A program made the translations under genes and the position numbers. DNA of 10,000 nt from Actinidia chinensis (lineage: Eukaryota > Streptophyta > Magnoliopsida > Ericales > Actinidiaceae), in assembly GCA_009663005.1 (NCBI GenBank), contig VIGQ01000654.1:1-10000 (forward strand), given 5' to 3'. Below the pieces are notes generated by a model, which was given only the letters and a program-made list of their open reading frames with translations, made no database searches and was not told the DNA's origin. Shown here in pieces: positions 1 through 7,328 of the stretch (position 1 is its first letter; each line of letters begins with the position of its first letter).

Positions 1-119
1 ATGCAATGGTATATAAAGGAATCTATCTCTCTACAACAAGAATTTAAGCTATAATATCTAGCTAGGGAAGGGAAAGGGAGATTATGAGGTTCGATACCCT
101 AACCCAGATTTCTAGGTCC
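1..119. other. 3' flank of the UGT pseudogene, nothing identified
   Basis: No AATAAA on the minus strand and no other gene end was recognised. A TATATAAAGG word at 10-19 on the plus strand is probably coincidental. Confidence 0.4.
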
Positions 120-401
120 CTATCGATTGGCACATCGGGGCGTTGACACGAACATCATTAGTAATCTATTCTTCTTCCATTTTTGAGCTAACTCGGCGAG
201 TGCCTTTGTTTGGTCGAATCCCCATCTTCGCTTAGCAACTTGTGCAGCAGCCTCCTTTAGGACTCTCATTTCATTCGGGTAGAAGCCCCCTTCCCTTCTT
301 CTCCTTCCATTAGACCCCTCACACTTTTTGCAATCTGGCACTCTCGGCTCGTCCAACAGGAGGCCGTTTTCGTTCGTTGATTTTTCGGCCTCAATGCCAC
401 T

Positions 402-719
402 TTAAGATTCCTCTGCTAATATTACAGCATTCATCTTTTGGTCTGCATAGAGTGGCCAAGCAACTAACGGAATGCCATAAATCACACTCTCAAGGATTGA
501 GTTCCAACCACAGTGGGTCAGGAACCCACCCGTCGAGTTGTGGCTAAGAATTTGAGCTTGTGGTGCCCAAGATGGCACCACAAGACCAAACCCTTTGGTC
601 CTGTCTAGGAACCCTTTTGGTAAGAAAGCATAAGGGTCATTCTGACTATTGACACTAAAATATGAGGCATTGGCAACTGTATCATTGGGGCTTCTAACAA
701 CCCATATGAATACTTTTGT
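402..719 (-). other. Longest uninterrupted frame of the UGT pseudogene, containing the complete PSPG sugar-donor box
   Basis: This is the longest single-frame run of the broken glycosyltransferase, about 105 codons between a TGA just upstream and a TAA at 404-402. It covers [13 protein letters not shown], the loop with the [14 protein letters not shown] segment, and the 44-residue plant secondary-product glycosyltransferase (PSPG) box at 569-438. The box starts WAPQ, has the HCGWNS core and ends with YADQ, exactly the expected length. Every hallmark residue is present: Trp1, Gln4, the HCGWNS motif, the Glu of LES, and the terminal Asp-Gln that contacts the sugar. It has no start codon of its own, so it is a conserved fragment and not a gene. 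Confidence 0.9.
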
Positions 720-1482
720 TCACTCATTTCCAAACCCAAGGCAAGACTCATTGTACTGATCAAGAAAGAAAGGGTCCCCCACTTCACCAAAAAGTGAACA
801 AAACAAGCCACGTGGCTGATCAATCCAACCACCTCAAACACTCCGATCCATTAACCCTATCGGCCCGAACCCATCTGTATGACGGTCCGATCGGTAAACC
901 GGGCCGGTTACCGGATTCTGCCTCTGGAAACCCTTAATGGGCCCACCTTCCAAATCTTTGACCTTTCAGCATAAATCCCCTCAGCCAATCTTACCTTTGC
1001 GTGGTGATGAACCCTTTGTATGCATCATTTTTTCTCCTCCCTTAAAGGCGGGTCCAACAGATCCCTTCCGTTGAACGGTAAATAACAACCCGGATTCGAA
1101 AACCGTCAGGTAAATCTCTATACTCAAAGAAACTCGCCTCATCAATCTTTGGCAAGTAGAGGAACAACGAACAAAACATGGCTGTGGATGGGAAGAAAAT
1201 GTAGGAGAGACTTTGACTCGTTTGCAATTCCAAACGCCGTCCGGTGTCCAAAGAGATCAACCACCGAAAGGCAAACCAACCTGGGAGCTCTCGCACACTT
1301 AGGGACTTGACTCCTCAGGAGAGAGGGAAGTCCGGGGGCTACGGTGAGGGGATCCGGGTCTCGATCTTGGTATCATCAGGCAGTCGTTGAAGCTAACCGG
1401 AGGGATGAGAACCAAACTTTATGGCCCTTGGAGCGATTCTAGGTAACGATTTTTTGAGGCCTCTGTGACAAAGGACCGTCTG

Positions 1483-1503
1483 TGGGGAGGGGGGGAGGGG
1501 GGG
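1483..1503 (+). repeat. G-rich homopurine tract (G4-A-G7-A-G7)
   Basis: Three G runs of four, seven and seven bases are separated by single A residues. On the minus strand the tract codes Pro-rich residues inside the UGT pseudogene, where intact relatives have only a short link before the TDGP motif. It is probably a slippage expansion. It has enough G to form a G-quadruplex, and it is a plausible site for sequencing errors. A second, shorter purine tract lies at about 1804-1818, outside the gene. Confidence 0.7.
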
Positions 1504-1757
1504 CGATGAAGGGTTACCAAGAAGTGATGGTTGAGTGCGAATCGCTTGGCGAACTTCGCCTAGTGGGGAATGGGTGACCCATCCCTTGACTTGGAACAAT
1601 GGCTCATTGGGGGGTTTTGTTCCATAGTGATTGGAGCTAATTGAAGAGGGGGTTTGGAAGGATTTATATACTGTTTGTTTTTGAGGGTTGAAGATCAAGG
1701 GTGAGAATTGGCTGTGTGTTTGGTGTTGAAGGGTGTGTGTTCGTGTATGAATTGAAT

Positions 1758-1768
1758 ACTATATAGAT
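1758..1768 (-). promoter_or_regulatory. Possible TATA box of the UGT pseudogene
   Basis: On the minus strand this reads as a TATATAG-type element about 135 bases upstream of the start codon at 1625. Transcription starting about 30 bases further on would give a leader of about 100 bases, normal for a plant gene. A second TATATAAAT word on the same strand (rc of 1662-1670) lies only about 37 bases from the ATG and seems too close. In AT-rich DNA such words are common, so this is tentative. Confidence 0.3.
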
Positions 1769-1787
1769 AGATGGATAGATGGATAGA
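1764..1787 (+). repeat. GATA/GATG tetranucleotide microsatellite
   Basis: About six tetranucleotide units of the form GATA or GATG follow one another, immediately beside the TATA-like element upstream of the UGT pseudogene. The tract is short and interrupted. Confidence 0.7.
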
Positions 1788-1799
1788 GTAGGTGGAATA

Positions 1800-2369
1800 A
1801 TTTGGAAGGGGGGGAGGGTGAATTACTAGATGGGAGAAATTTCTGGCTTTGGTGGGCTACAGGGAGAATGTCAATACAAACGTAAGGCTATGTCCAAACA
1901 GTTTCCAAATAATTTCTAGATACCACGAGCCTAGAAAACCACAACATGAAACAACCAAAAAATGCAAATTATTGAGTGTTTACAGATCAACACCATGTGC
2001 CTTTCACCACACCTAACTGAATTGCCTAGGGCTGTTGTTTTCTGGCCCGCCTGGCCTAATCATATCCCATAAATGGTAGACTTAACTACAAAAGGTTTAA
2101 ACAAATATTTAGTCTTGGTTTAATTGAACAGGGTTAGGCCTTTTTTGGGGTTGCTTATAATAGGAAGCTCGTGGGAAAAACTTATGATGTTTGCATCGAG
2201 AGTAAATCAAAGACGTAAGCATTACACTTTCTCACTATATAACTCTACTAATCGGAATACAAACACACTATCATGTGAGGCGCTTACATTTCATAATTAA
2301 GCCATGGCAAATTCATACTCTACTAATTAGACCCAGCTTCGGCTATCCAAATATCATTAAGTTTGAATG
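1800..2369. other. Intergenic stretch, no gene seen
   Basis: This is the 5' flank of the minus-strand UGT pseudogene. It contains a second purine tract (about 1804-1818) and ordinary AT-rich sequence. Frames are short, and none showed a recognisable protein motif or splice pattern. Confidence 0.5.
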
Positions 2370-2724
2370 TTTGATTTGCGAGTTTTTTTATTTTTCATTG
2401 ATTTTGTTTTTATTCATTGTTCCAATTTTTATTTGCATGTTTTTTCATTTTCATTCGTTAGGTAAATTTATGTTTTTTCTCGGCCATTTTTTTTTACTTG
2501 ATTGAGGAAACTGAAATAAAAAAAAATTATCTAATTTGAAAAAAATTTACTAACAAAAAACCTTTTTACCGACTAAATTGTTGCTCTATAGTGATTTTTT
2601 TTAAAAATTTGATCAAAATTTTTAAATTTTTAATTTCCGCTTGTCAAGGAGAATCGCAAATGATAAAATTGTGATGAAACGATAAAATAAATTCAACCAA
2701 AACCAAAGAAACTCGCAAACCAAA
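2370..2724. repeat. Imperfect long inverted repeat, MITE-like
   Basis: The arm at 2370-2415 and the reverse complement of 2680-2724 share the core TTTGCGAGTTT and then a T-rich extension, roughly three-quarters identical over about 45 bases by eye. About 265 bases of AT-rich sequence without coding potential lie between the arms. This is the shape of a small non-autonomous DNA transposon or a decayed foldback element. No clear target-site duplication was found next to the arms, so the outer ends may lie further out, for example near 2765. Confidence 0.4.
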
Positions 2725-2984
2725 AGCAGCAAAATTAACCTCACTAACTAGCCCAAATGAGCCTATAATATTGAATTTAAAGGGTGGGCAGACTAATTTA
2801 CTATATCCTTATTTTATTTTCAGATTTTAATGCATTCCCAGTTGGATCATTATATCTGGTCATCACTAATATAAAAAATTAATAACATAATTTTTTAAAA
2901 AAAAAAAAATAAACTAAAAAATTAAATAAAAATCATGCCTTTCAATATAATTCTTCATCTTCCCTCATTCCTTCTAAAACATGT

Positions 2985-3190
2985 TTGTTGCTCCTTTTAG
3001 AAGCAACTTTTGTTTTTTTTTTCTATATATAAAGGTGTGTCCATAATATTTGTTATAGCTTGTGCTTCAATTTTTTGCCAAAAACTGTAAAAGTAGAAAA
3101 AAAATTGATTTTTTCAAACTATTTTAATATTTTTTTCCAAACGTCATTTTTGAATAATTAATTTTAATACTATAACCAAACACATTCGCT
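2985..3190. mobile_element. MITE-like AT-rich remnant
   Basis: The segment starts with a small hairpin (GTTGCT and AGCAAC around a CTTTTAG-type centre near 2987-3007). It continues through GCCAAAAACTG-like words and ends near 3180 with TATAACCAAACAC. Phrases of the form GTGTTTGGTTATA at the edge and TTTTGCCAAAAA inside are common in hAT-type MITEs of dicots. Full terminal inverted repeats and a target duplication were not demonstrated. No coding capacity is present. Confidence 0.25.
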
Positions 3191-3320
3191 AAAATAAAAC
3201 AATAAAACTATTCTCAAATTACAAAGCATATATTCCACTAAATGAACAAAAAGCTGTTGTACATGTGGAAGTGATGATGGGAGTATGATATGAACATGAT
3301 GCAAGTTAAAGCTTAGAGTC

Positions 3321-3364
3321 AGTCAACGTAGGGTCCCACCCTAATAATGGAGGCTAAGTTGACT
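3321..3364. promoter_or_regulatory. Nested inverted repeat with W-box cores
   Basis: AGTCAAC at 3321-3327 is matched by GTTGACT at 3358-3364, a 7-bp inverted repeat; both arms carry the TTGAC core bound by WRKY factors. Just inside the left arm is a second inverted repeat, AGGGT (3330-3334) and ACCCT (3338-3342), with a three-base loop. A TATATAA word follows at 3513-3519 on the plus strand, but no gene was found downstream, so a regulatory role is only a possibility. Confidence 0.3.
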
Positions 3365-3865
3365 ATAACAATTGTTTTATTGCTGAGATGACATCCAATG
3401 ACTAAAAAAAAGGAGGGAAAGACAAATAAATTAGTTGGTGTGTCAAAAGATTCATAACTAATTACCTCGAATCTCTTTCCCTTGCATTACAAACACCATT
3501 CTATGTTACCGCTATATAACATATTTAGGGTTTTTTTTTTTTAATTAATACATCAAACATACATACAGTTTAAATATCATCTAGCATGCGCCAATCATAA
3601 ATCACGGAAAAAAATGTAGATAGCCCTCTGTTGTTTGGTCCAAAAACGTGATACCCAGATGAAACGCATGCCTTTGATCTCAAATAAATCATTTCCACTA
3701 TGTTCTGCTATGTGAATTAATTTCAATAGCTCATTGAAAATAAGGTATGTCCCTATGTTCTCTACTGATCTTTTATTTTTTAATGTGTCATAGGTAATGG
3801 GCAGGTCTGGACCCATATTAAACAATTGCTACGAATCAACTCGATATATTTTCTACATTGAAATT

Positions 3866-3914
3866 GCAACAAAGTGGTTAATTAAGAAAAGTGAGAGGAA
3901 CGGGGTTCAATCCA
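3866..3914 (+). other. SINE-like Pol III A and B boxes
   Basis: GCAACAAAGTGGTTAA (3866-3881) resembles the A-box region of tRNA-derived SINEs. About 25 bases further on, GGGTTCAATCC (3904-3914) resembles a B box, one base shorter than the usual form. Spacing and order fit a tRNA-related SINE head. No cloverleaf could be drawn, and no matching tail or flanking duplication was identified, so this may be a remnant or chance. Confidence 0.25.
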
Positions 3915-4339
3915 AATGTCAAAAGGTAGCCAATTTCCGACTCAGTTACCACATTTGGGTCAGGCAAGGTACAAGAGGAATTTTTTAGGTGGTGATTAAA
4001 GCATCCAAGGCTATGTTTCGGCAAATTTAATTGCCCAGGTGTATCGCTTAAAAAGTGTCCCCCACCTGCACGTTGAAGTGTCATACCAAGAAAAAACGTG
4101 TCGACACCTTAGGGTAAATTTTTTTGACGCAAATTAATTTGAACCAGCATTAAATACTTTCTAACTACCACCAACAGTTCACTATTCATCAAGCCATTAA
4201 ATACAAGTCTCAATGACCTTTACTTACCAAGAAGACACATCCTAAAGTATTGATTGATCATCTCCCAAACTCCACCAAAAATCAAGATTTCTTAATATTC
4301 TCTTTGTCTTTTTAAGTTAGCCTTGATTGTTTGATTCCA

Positions 4340-4884
4340 CCATAGCTACTCTATTAAGAGATTTTGTTTTTCATCTGTAACACCTTCACTACTCATCCTT
4401 GTAAAGTTTTGAGTATAGCTTGGCAAAAACACGTGGGGAAGTTTTTGAGTGTTTCTCTTGTAAAAATCCCAACATTAAGAGTTTTGAGGTTTTTCTCTTA
4501 TAAGTAAAACACTAAAACATTTGAGTGAGCTTGGACAAATCACTTGGTGTAAAAGGAGCTGAGAACTTAGAATCAGTCGCCCACATTGTAGTTGCGAATT
4601 ACACTGTATTGTAATAATATTTTTGTGAGGTCTTGGATGGACCGATAGATCACGAGGTGTGATCGACACCTTGGTAAATCTTAGTGTGCCTCTCTTATTC
4701 TTGCTATTGATTTTATCGTGCATTTATTACATTAAACACAACATAGATTTATTAGTACTGGGGATTGGGATGAATTTTCTTAATTTTTTTTAAAAAAAAC
4801 CTTTAAAAAACTCTAAATTGCTAATTAAGTTTGAAAACCCAATTCACCCCCCTCCCTCTTGAGTTCCTATTGGATGGACCAACA
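4340..4884 (+). mobile_element. Probable Copia-type LTR (R-U5 portion; solo or truncated)
   Basis: The right-hand end, AACCCAATTCACCCCCC followed by a short CT-rich stretch and a CCA/ACA end near 4881-4884, has the form of the U5 terminus of many dicot Copia LTRs. Upstream, words such as CTTGTAAAGTTTTGAG, TGTTTCTCTTGTAAAA and ATTAAGAGTTTTGAGG fit the R region of such LTRs. The usual primer-binding sequence TGGTATCAGAGC does not follow, and no gag-pol frame is seen, so this is a solo LTR or fragment. The left boundary is unresolved; candidates are TG dinucleotides at 3875, 4079 and 4099. A frame of about 80 codons on the minus strand inside it is not a gene. Confidence 0.5.
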
Positions 4885-4995
4885 AAGAGAGTTTTCCGGT
4901 AGTCAGGGTTCTGTCACACCTCCAGATCCTGCTATTCGCTTTTGCTGTAGTAAGAGGGTGTGGTTGCAGTTAGTTTTCCTAGTTCTTTTTAGCCA

Positions 4996-5171
4996 TTCAA
5001 AAAAAACCTAGGTTTAGTCATCTAACTAAGAGCCTATTTTATGGTCTTTAAACTAAGACCCTCTTTCATTGCATCCACACAAAAAACAAACAAAAACCTT
5101 CAAAAAAAAGTTCAGGGTTTTATGGTCTCTAACTAAGAGATCTTTCACCCACACACACATTCAAAAAAAAT
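4996..5171 (+). repeat. Diverged tandem repeat with small hairpins
   Basis: TTCAAAAAAAA recurs at 4996, 5099 and 5160. Between these copies the phrase TATGGTCT...AACTAAGA...CTTTCA recurs at about 5040-5068 and 5122-5147, with a weaker copy at about 5012-5034. Units end in CCACAC-type sequence. The unit at 5043-5060 has a perfect six-base stem, GGTCTT with AAGACC. The unit at 5124-5142 has GGTCTC with GAGATC, which pairs if one G-U pair is allowed. The arrangement suggests a duplicated leader or promoter segment of a retroelement. Confidence 0.55.
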
Positions 5172-5175
5172 ATAT

Positions 5176-5940
5176 TCAAACTTCTTCTTCTGGCTGTGTG
5201 GCGGCTCTATTTTTTTTTTTGTTGCTTCTGTGGTTTCTACTTCCAGTTCCAACTAATGCTATACTGGTTTGCTGACTCAGTCTCAACTCTCAATGGGCGG
5301 ATTCTGATTCAAAATCCACAAGCATAGGAGTGGGGGGAAGTTTTTATAGATGTTCTATTTGGGGGGTTACTCGCTGTGTTTGGTCTCAGTCTGTTTCAGG
5401 CTAGATTGCAATCATCAATTGATTCTGCTGAAGTTTATTGTTGCTATTGTCTTTCATTGTGCCGTTGGATTATCTGCTTCTATGTTATTGATGTTGTTGA
5501 TTGCTACACTGAGATGAAAATCTAGATCAATTGTGATGGAGTTAAGATGGGGTTCGTGCTACTGTTGCTGATTTTGCTAAGCTGCTAGTGGCTGTTTGTT
5601 CTCTGCTAGCTAGCAGTTGAACCTCAATCTCCCCGATTGTTGGTTAGCTTTTATGCATCCTGTGTGCCTACTGTTATTGCTGGTTCTGGTTTTTCTTGTT
5701 AATCTTTGTAATTTCGGGCTTTGCTAATAAGTTCTTGCTAGTTAGTTAGTTGTTAGCTGATACTGTGTTTGTCCCTATTGAGGAGCCTCTGATTATGATA
5801 TGGCCTCATACAGAATTAGTATTTTTAGTTTTAGATTCAAATTATAATCTGTTGTTTAAGGACTATGCGCCTTCGGTGGTTTTCCTTCCTGGGCATGTTG
5901 AGAGAAATTCTCTCTTTTGATCAATATATTCTTTATTTAC
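5176..5940 (+). mobile_element. Possible LINE-like non-LTR retroelement remnant (3' tail)
   Basis: A pyrimidine-rich stretch (about 5176-5250) leads into about 600 bases rich in TTGCTG and GTTGTT words, with no open frame. The block ends with CCTTCCTGGGCATG, a 15-base hairpin (GAGAGAA 5900-5906, TTCTCTC 5908-5914) and TTTTGATCAATATATTC before TTTATTTAC at about 5940. Tails of this shape occur at the 3' ends of plant L1-type elements. No reverse transcriptase sequence is present, and no target-site duplication was found. It could equally be ordinary intron or intergenic sequence. Confidence 0.3.
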
Positions 5941-5991
5941 AAGATAAAAATAATTTCAGCGAGATAATAACACAATGGAGTCGAGCATTAC

Positions 5992-6076
5992 CTTTAGAAT
6001 CCATATTCCAATAGCTTCTCCATATGTTCTTGTATGACAGAGAGAGAAGGGGTATTTTCAAGTTAGAATGAGACTC
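5992..6076 (-). other. Exon-like segment with splice-site consensus, unassigned
   Basis: On the minus strand a TTTTGTTACAG acceptor precedes 85 bases open in one frame (ESHSNLKIPLLSLSYKNIW and onward), followed by an AAAG|GTAATG donor. Both splice sites fit plant consensus. The peptide was not recognised, and no flanking exons were joined to it, although the minus-strand stretch up to about 6270 is also fairly open. It may be a leftover exon or a chance arrangement. Confidence 0.15.
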
Positions 6077-6084
6077 CTGTAACA

Positions 6085-6590
6085 AAAAGTTATGCAATGT
6101 AACGCTTGGTGTCATAACTTTCCCAAACCACCCTTAACCACCAATTCATTTTACTCAAATTGATGGAGCAGAAACATGTAGAAGCAAAATAATCAATCTC
6201 TCCCATGAATTCTGTTGATGGTAAGAATACCGAAATTATAGCAAAGGATAGAATATTCTCTCTGGTGAAGATGCTTCAATTCATCATAGCAATTGATATG
6301 CTTCAAAGTAAACTTTTAAGTATTGAGAATGCTATCAAGTCTGCATTATACAACTCAATTACCTTTTCAACTCTTTCTTTTTTAACTCACATCCAGCAAT
6401 TCAATCAAGCAGTCACTTTTCTATTTTTTAATTTTTAATTGGCTGATTACCTGCTTTTAATACCAAAGCATTCTTTACTATACGCAAGAACTGGCAAGTA
6501 CTGGGATCTATGGGCGAGGGGGTACAATTCTACAACACTCATCAACCTTTTCACAGCTGCTAAAAAACGATGCCATTATTACTAATTTAT
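6085..6590. other. AT-rich stretch, no assignable gene
   Basis: A 77-codon plus-strand frame (6205-6438) starting MNSVDGKNTE is open, but it ends in a run of Phe from a T-rich tract, matches no family I know, and overlaps an equally open minus-strand frame. It may be part of an old intron or gene fragment. No function is claimed. Confidence 0.3.
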
Positions 6591-6599
6591 GTTAAATGG

Positions 6600-6690
6600 A
6601 TTCTACTGTATCAGACACTCAACACTTGAATAAAGGTATGAGATATGTATCCGACATTTTTAATTTGATACTCGATGTATATACAAATTT
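6600..6690 (+). repeat. Left part of an interrupted dispersed repeat (GTATCCGACA type)
   Basis: Phrases such as ATCAGACACTCAACACTTG, ATGTATCCGACATTTTTAA and GATACTCGATGTATAT belong to a degenerate family built on GACAC and GTATCC words. Matching phrases reappear at 7347-7560, on the far side of the LTR-like block. The two parts look like one older repeat split by an insertion. Confidence 0.4.
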
Positions 6691-6735
6691 TTTGTCTAAA
6701 ATAATAAGACAGAAAATCAGTGTAACAAATTAAAT

Positions 6736-6741
6736 TTTATT
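6736..6741 (-). terminator. Poly(A) signal AATAAA of the LTR-like block
   Basis: AATAAA lies downstream of the TATA box on the minus strand, in an AT-rich context with TTTGTTACACTG following. Its position fits the end of R in an LTR. Confidence 0.4.
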
Positions 6742-6962
6742 ACTTTTGAATGAGCGGATTACAATCTCTAGAACATTGACTTGAGAGCTTGAAATTTGAT
6801 TCCAAATCACATGTCGTTTTCTTCTCCAACTTGTGCAAAAAAGATGATTGAAGAAGAAAGTTCTTCAGGATTTTGATGCTTGATCTGCATAGCTCTTTTT
6901 CTTACTTATTGTAGGCAGAAATCTTGTCTTCTGTGTGTGTCTCTCTTTGAAGGGTCACTCCC

Positions 6963-6970
6963 TATTTATA
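6963..6970 (-). promoter_or_regulatory. TATA box of the LTR-like block
   Basis: TATAAATA lies within CTATAAATAGGGAG on the minus strand, a strong plant TATA context. It is preceded by CCAAT-type words and followed about 220 bases later by a poly(A) signal. It is the best core promoter in the window. Confidence 0.6.
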
Positions 6971-7014
6971 GTTAAGGGCGGTGAGTTTTGATAAACTTGA
7001 ACTTCTTGATGATA

Positions 7015-7085
7015 ATTATCTCTTATTTAATTTTAAGAGATAATAATCAATGGTAGTTATCTCTTATTTTATTTTAAGAGATAAC
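7015..7085. repeat. Two tandem 41-bp units, each an 11-bp hairpin
   Basis: Unit 1 has arms ATTATCTCTTA (7015-7025) and TAAGAGATAAT (7034-7044). Unit 2 has arms GTTATCTCTTA (7056-7066) and TAAGAGATAAC (7075-7085). Both stems are perfect over 11 bp with 8-base T-rich loops, and the units are offset by 41 bp. The outermost pair is A-T in one and G-C in the other. On the minus strand the arms carry GATAA words (I-box type). They sit upstream of the TATA box of the LTR-like block. Confidence 0.85.
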
Positions 7086-7173
7086 AATTAATGAGGATAT
7101 TTATGAACACGTGTTCAACTTTAATTAGAGAAAATGTGTTTTTCTCTTTATGGGTCTCATTTGGACAAGTGAC

Positions 7174-7328
7174 GCATTTTAATTGGCTTAAAACTTATCA
7201 TTTAAGGATTGTATTATTCTGACACATGGCGGCATTTTATTCACTCTATCTTACAGACTTTGACACAGCAATGTTTGATTAGTCAGAATTTGTGACTTTA
7301 TAAAACACTTGGCAACTTTTGATTGGCC
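7174..7328 (-). promoter_or_regulatory. Three diverged CCAAT-box repeats in U3
   Basis: On the plus strand GCAACTTTTGATTGGCC (7312-7328), GCAATGTTTGATTAGTC (7268-7284) and GCATTTTAATTGGCT (7174-7188) are related words. On the minus strand they read GGCCAATC, GACTAATC and AGCCAATT. The first two are spaced 44 bp apart. Repeated upstream elements ahead of a TATA box are typical of LTR U3 regions. Confidence 0.45.

Larger units (their letters stand above)
120..1625 (-). pseudogene. UGT72-type UDP-glycosyltransferase pseudogene (hydroquinone glucosyltransferase/arbutin synthase-like)
   Basis: Intact relatives are cytosolic enzymes that move glucose from UDP-glucose to phenolic aglycones such as hydroquinone or monolignols. 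Reading the minus strand from the ATG at 1625, family landmarks appear in order but in changing frames: MEQNPPMSH; PSQGMGHP (catalytic His codon 1576-1574); FAKRFALNHHF; TDGP; FVTEASKNRYLESL; LIPPVSFND; TKIETRI; SVVDLFG (region of the Asp that pairs with the His); [62 protein letters not shown]; the PSPG box; AKSVRGLMEGEEGKG; EMRVLKEAAAQVA; and ALAELAQKWKKN, followed by TAG at 122-120. At least a dozen frame changes are needed. There are in-frame stops after LESLQGP, after LRWLD and at 404-402. Length and lack of introns fit the family's usual roughly 470-480 residues. No active product is possible as written. Either true decay or indel errors in the assembly could explain it. Confidence in the family is high; the substrate is unknown. 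Confidence 0.93.

Noticed and set aside
716..937. Plus-strand frame of 73 codons
   Set aside because: It lies antisense to the UGT pseudogene and has no family features; a shadow of the conserved minus-strand sequence.
1393..1698. Minus-strand 101-codon frame as a separate small gene
   Set aside because: It starts upstream of the UGT start and runs in the wrong frame over the UGT N-terminus; only scattered residues match.
2275..2505. Plus-strand frame coding a hydrophobic Phe-rich peptide, possible membrane protein
   Set aside because: The composition comes from T-rich low-complexity DNA inside the inverted repeat.
3595..3825. Minus-strand 76-codon frame (MFNMGPDLPITYDTLKNK start)
   Set aside because: Composition looks protein-like, but no family was recognised, no splice links were seen, and it ends without context; possibly a gene fragment, not supportable.
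5069..5275. Plus-strand frame with a hydrophobic Leu/Phe end, possible signal peptide
   Set aside because: It is made of A-rich repeat units followed by a T-rich tract; no mature protein follows.
6205..6438. Plus-strand 77-codon frame
   Set aside because: No recognised family, T-rich end, and an equally open opposite strand.
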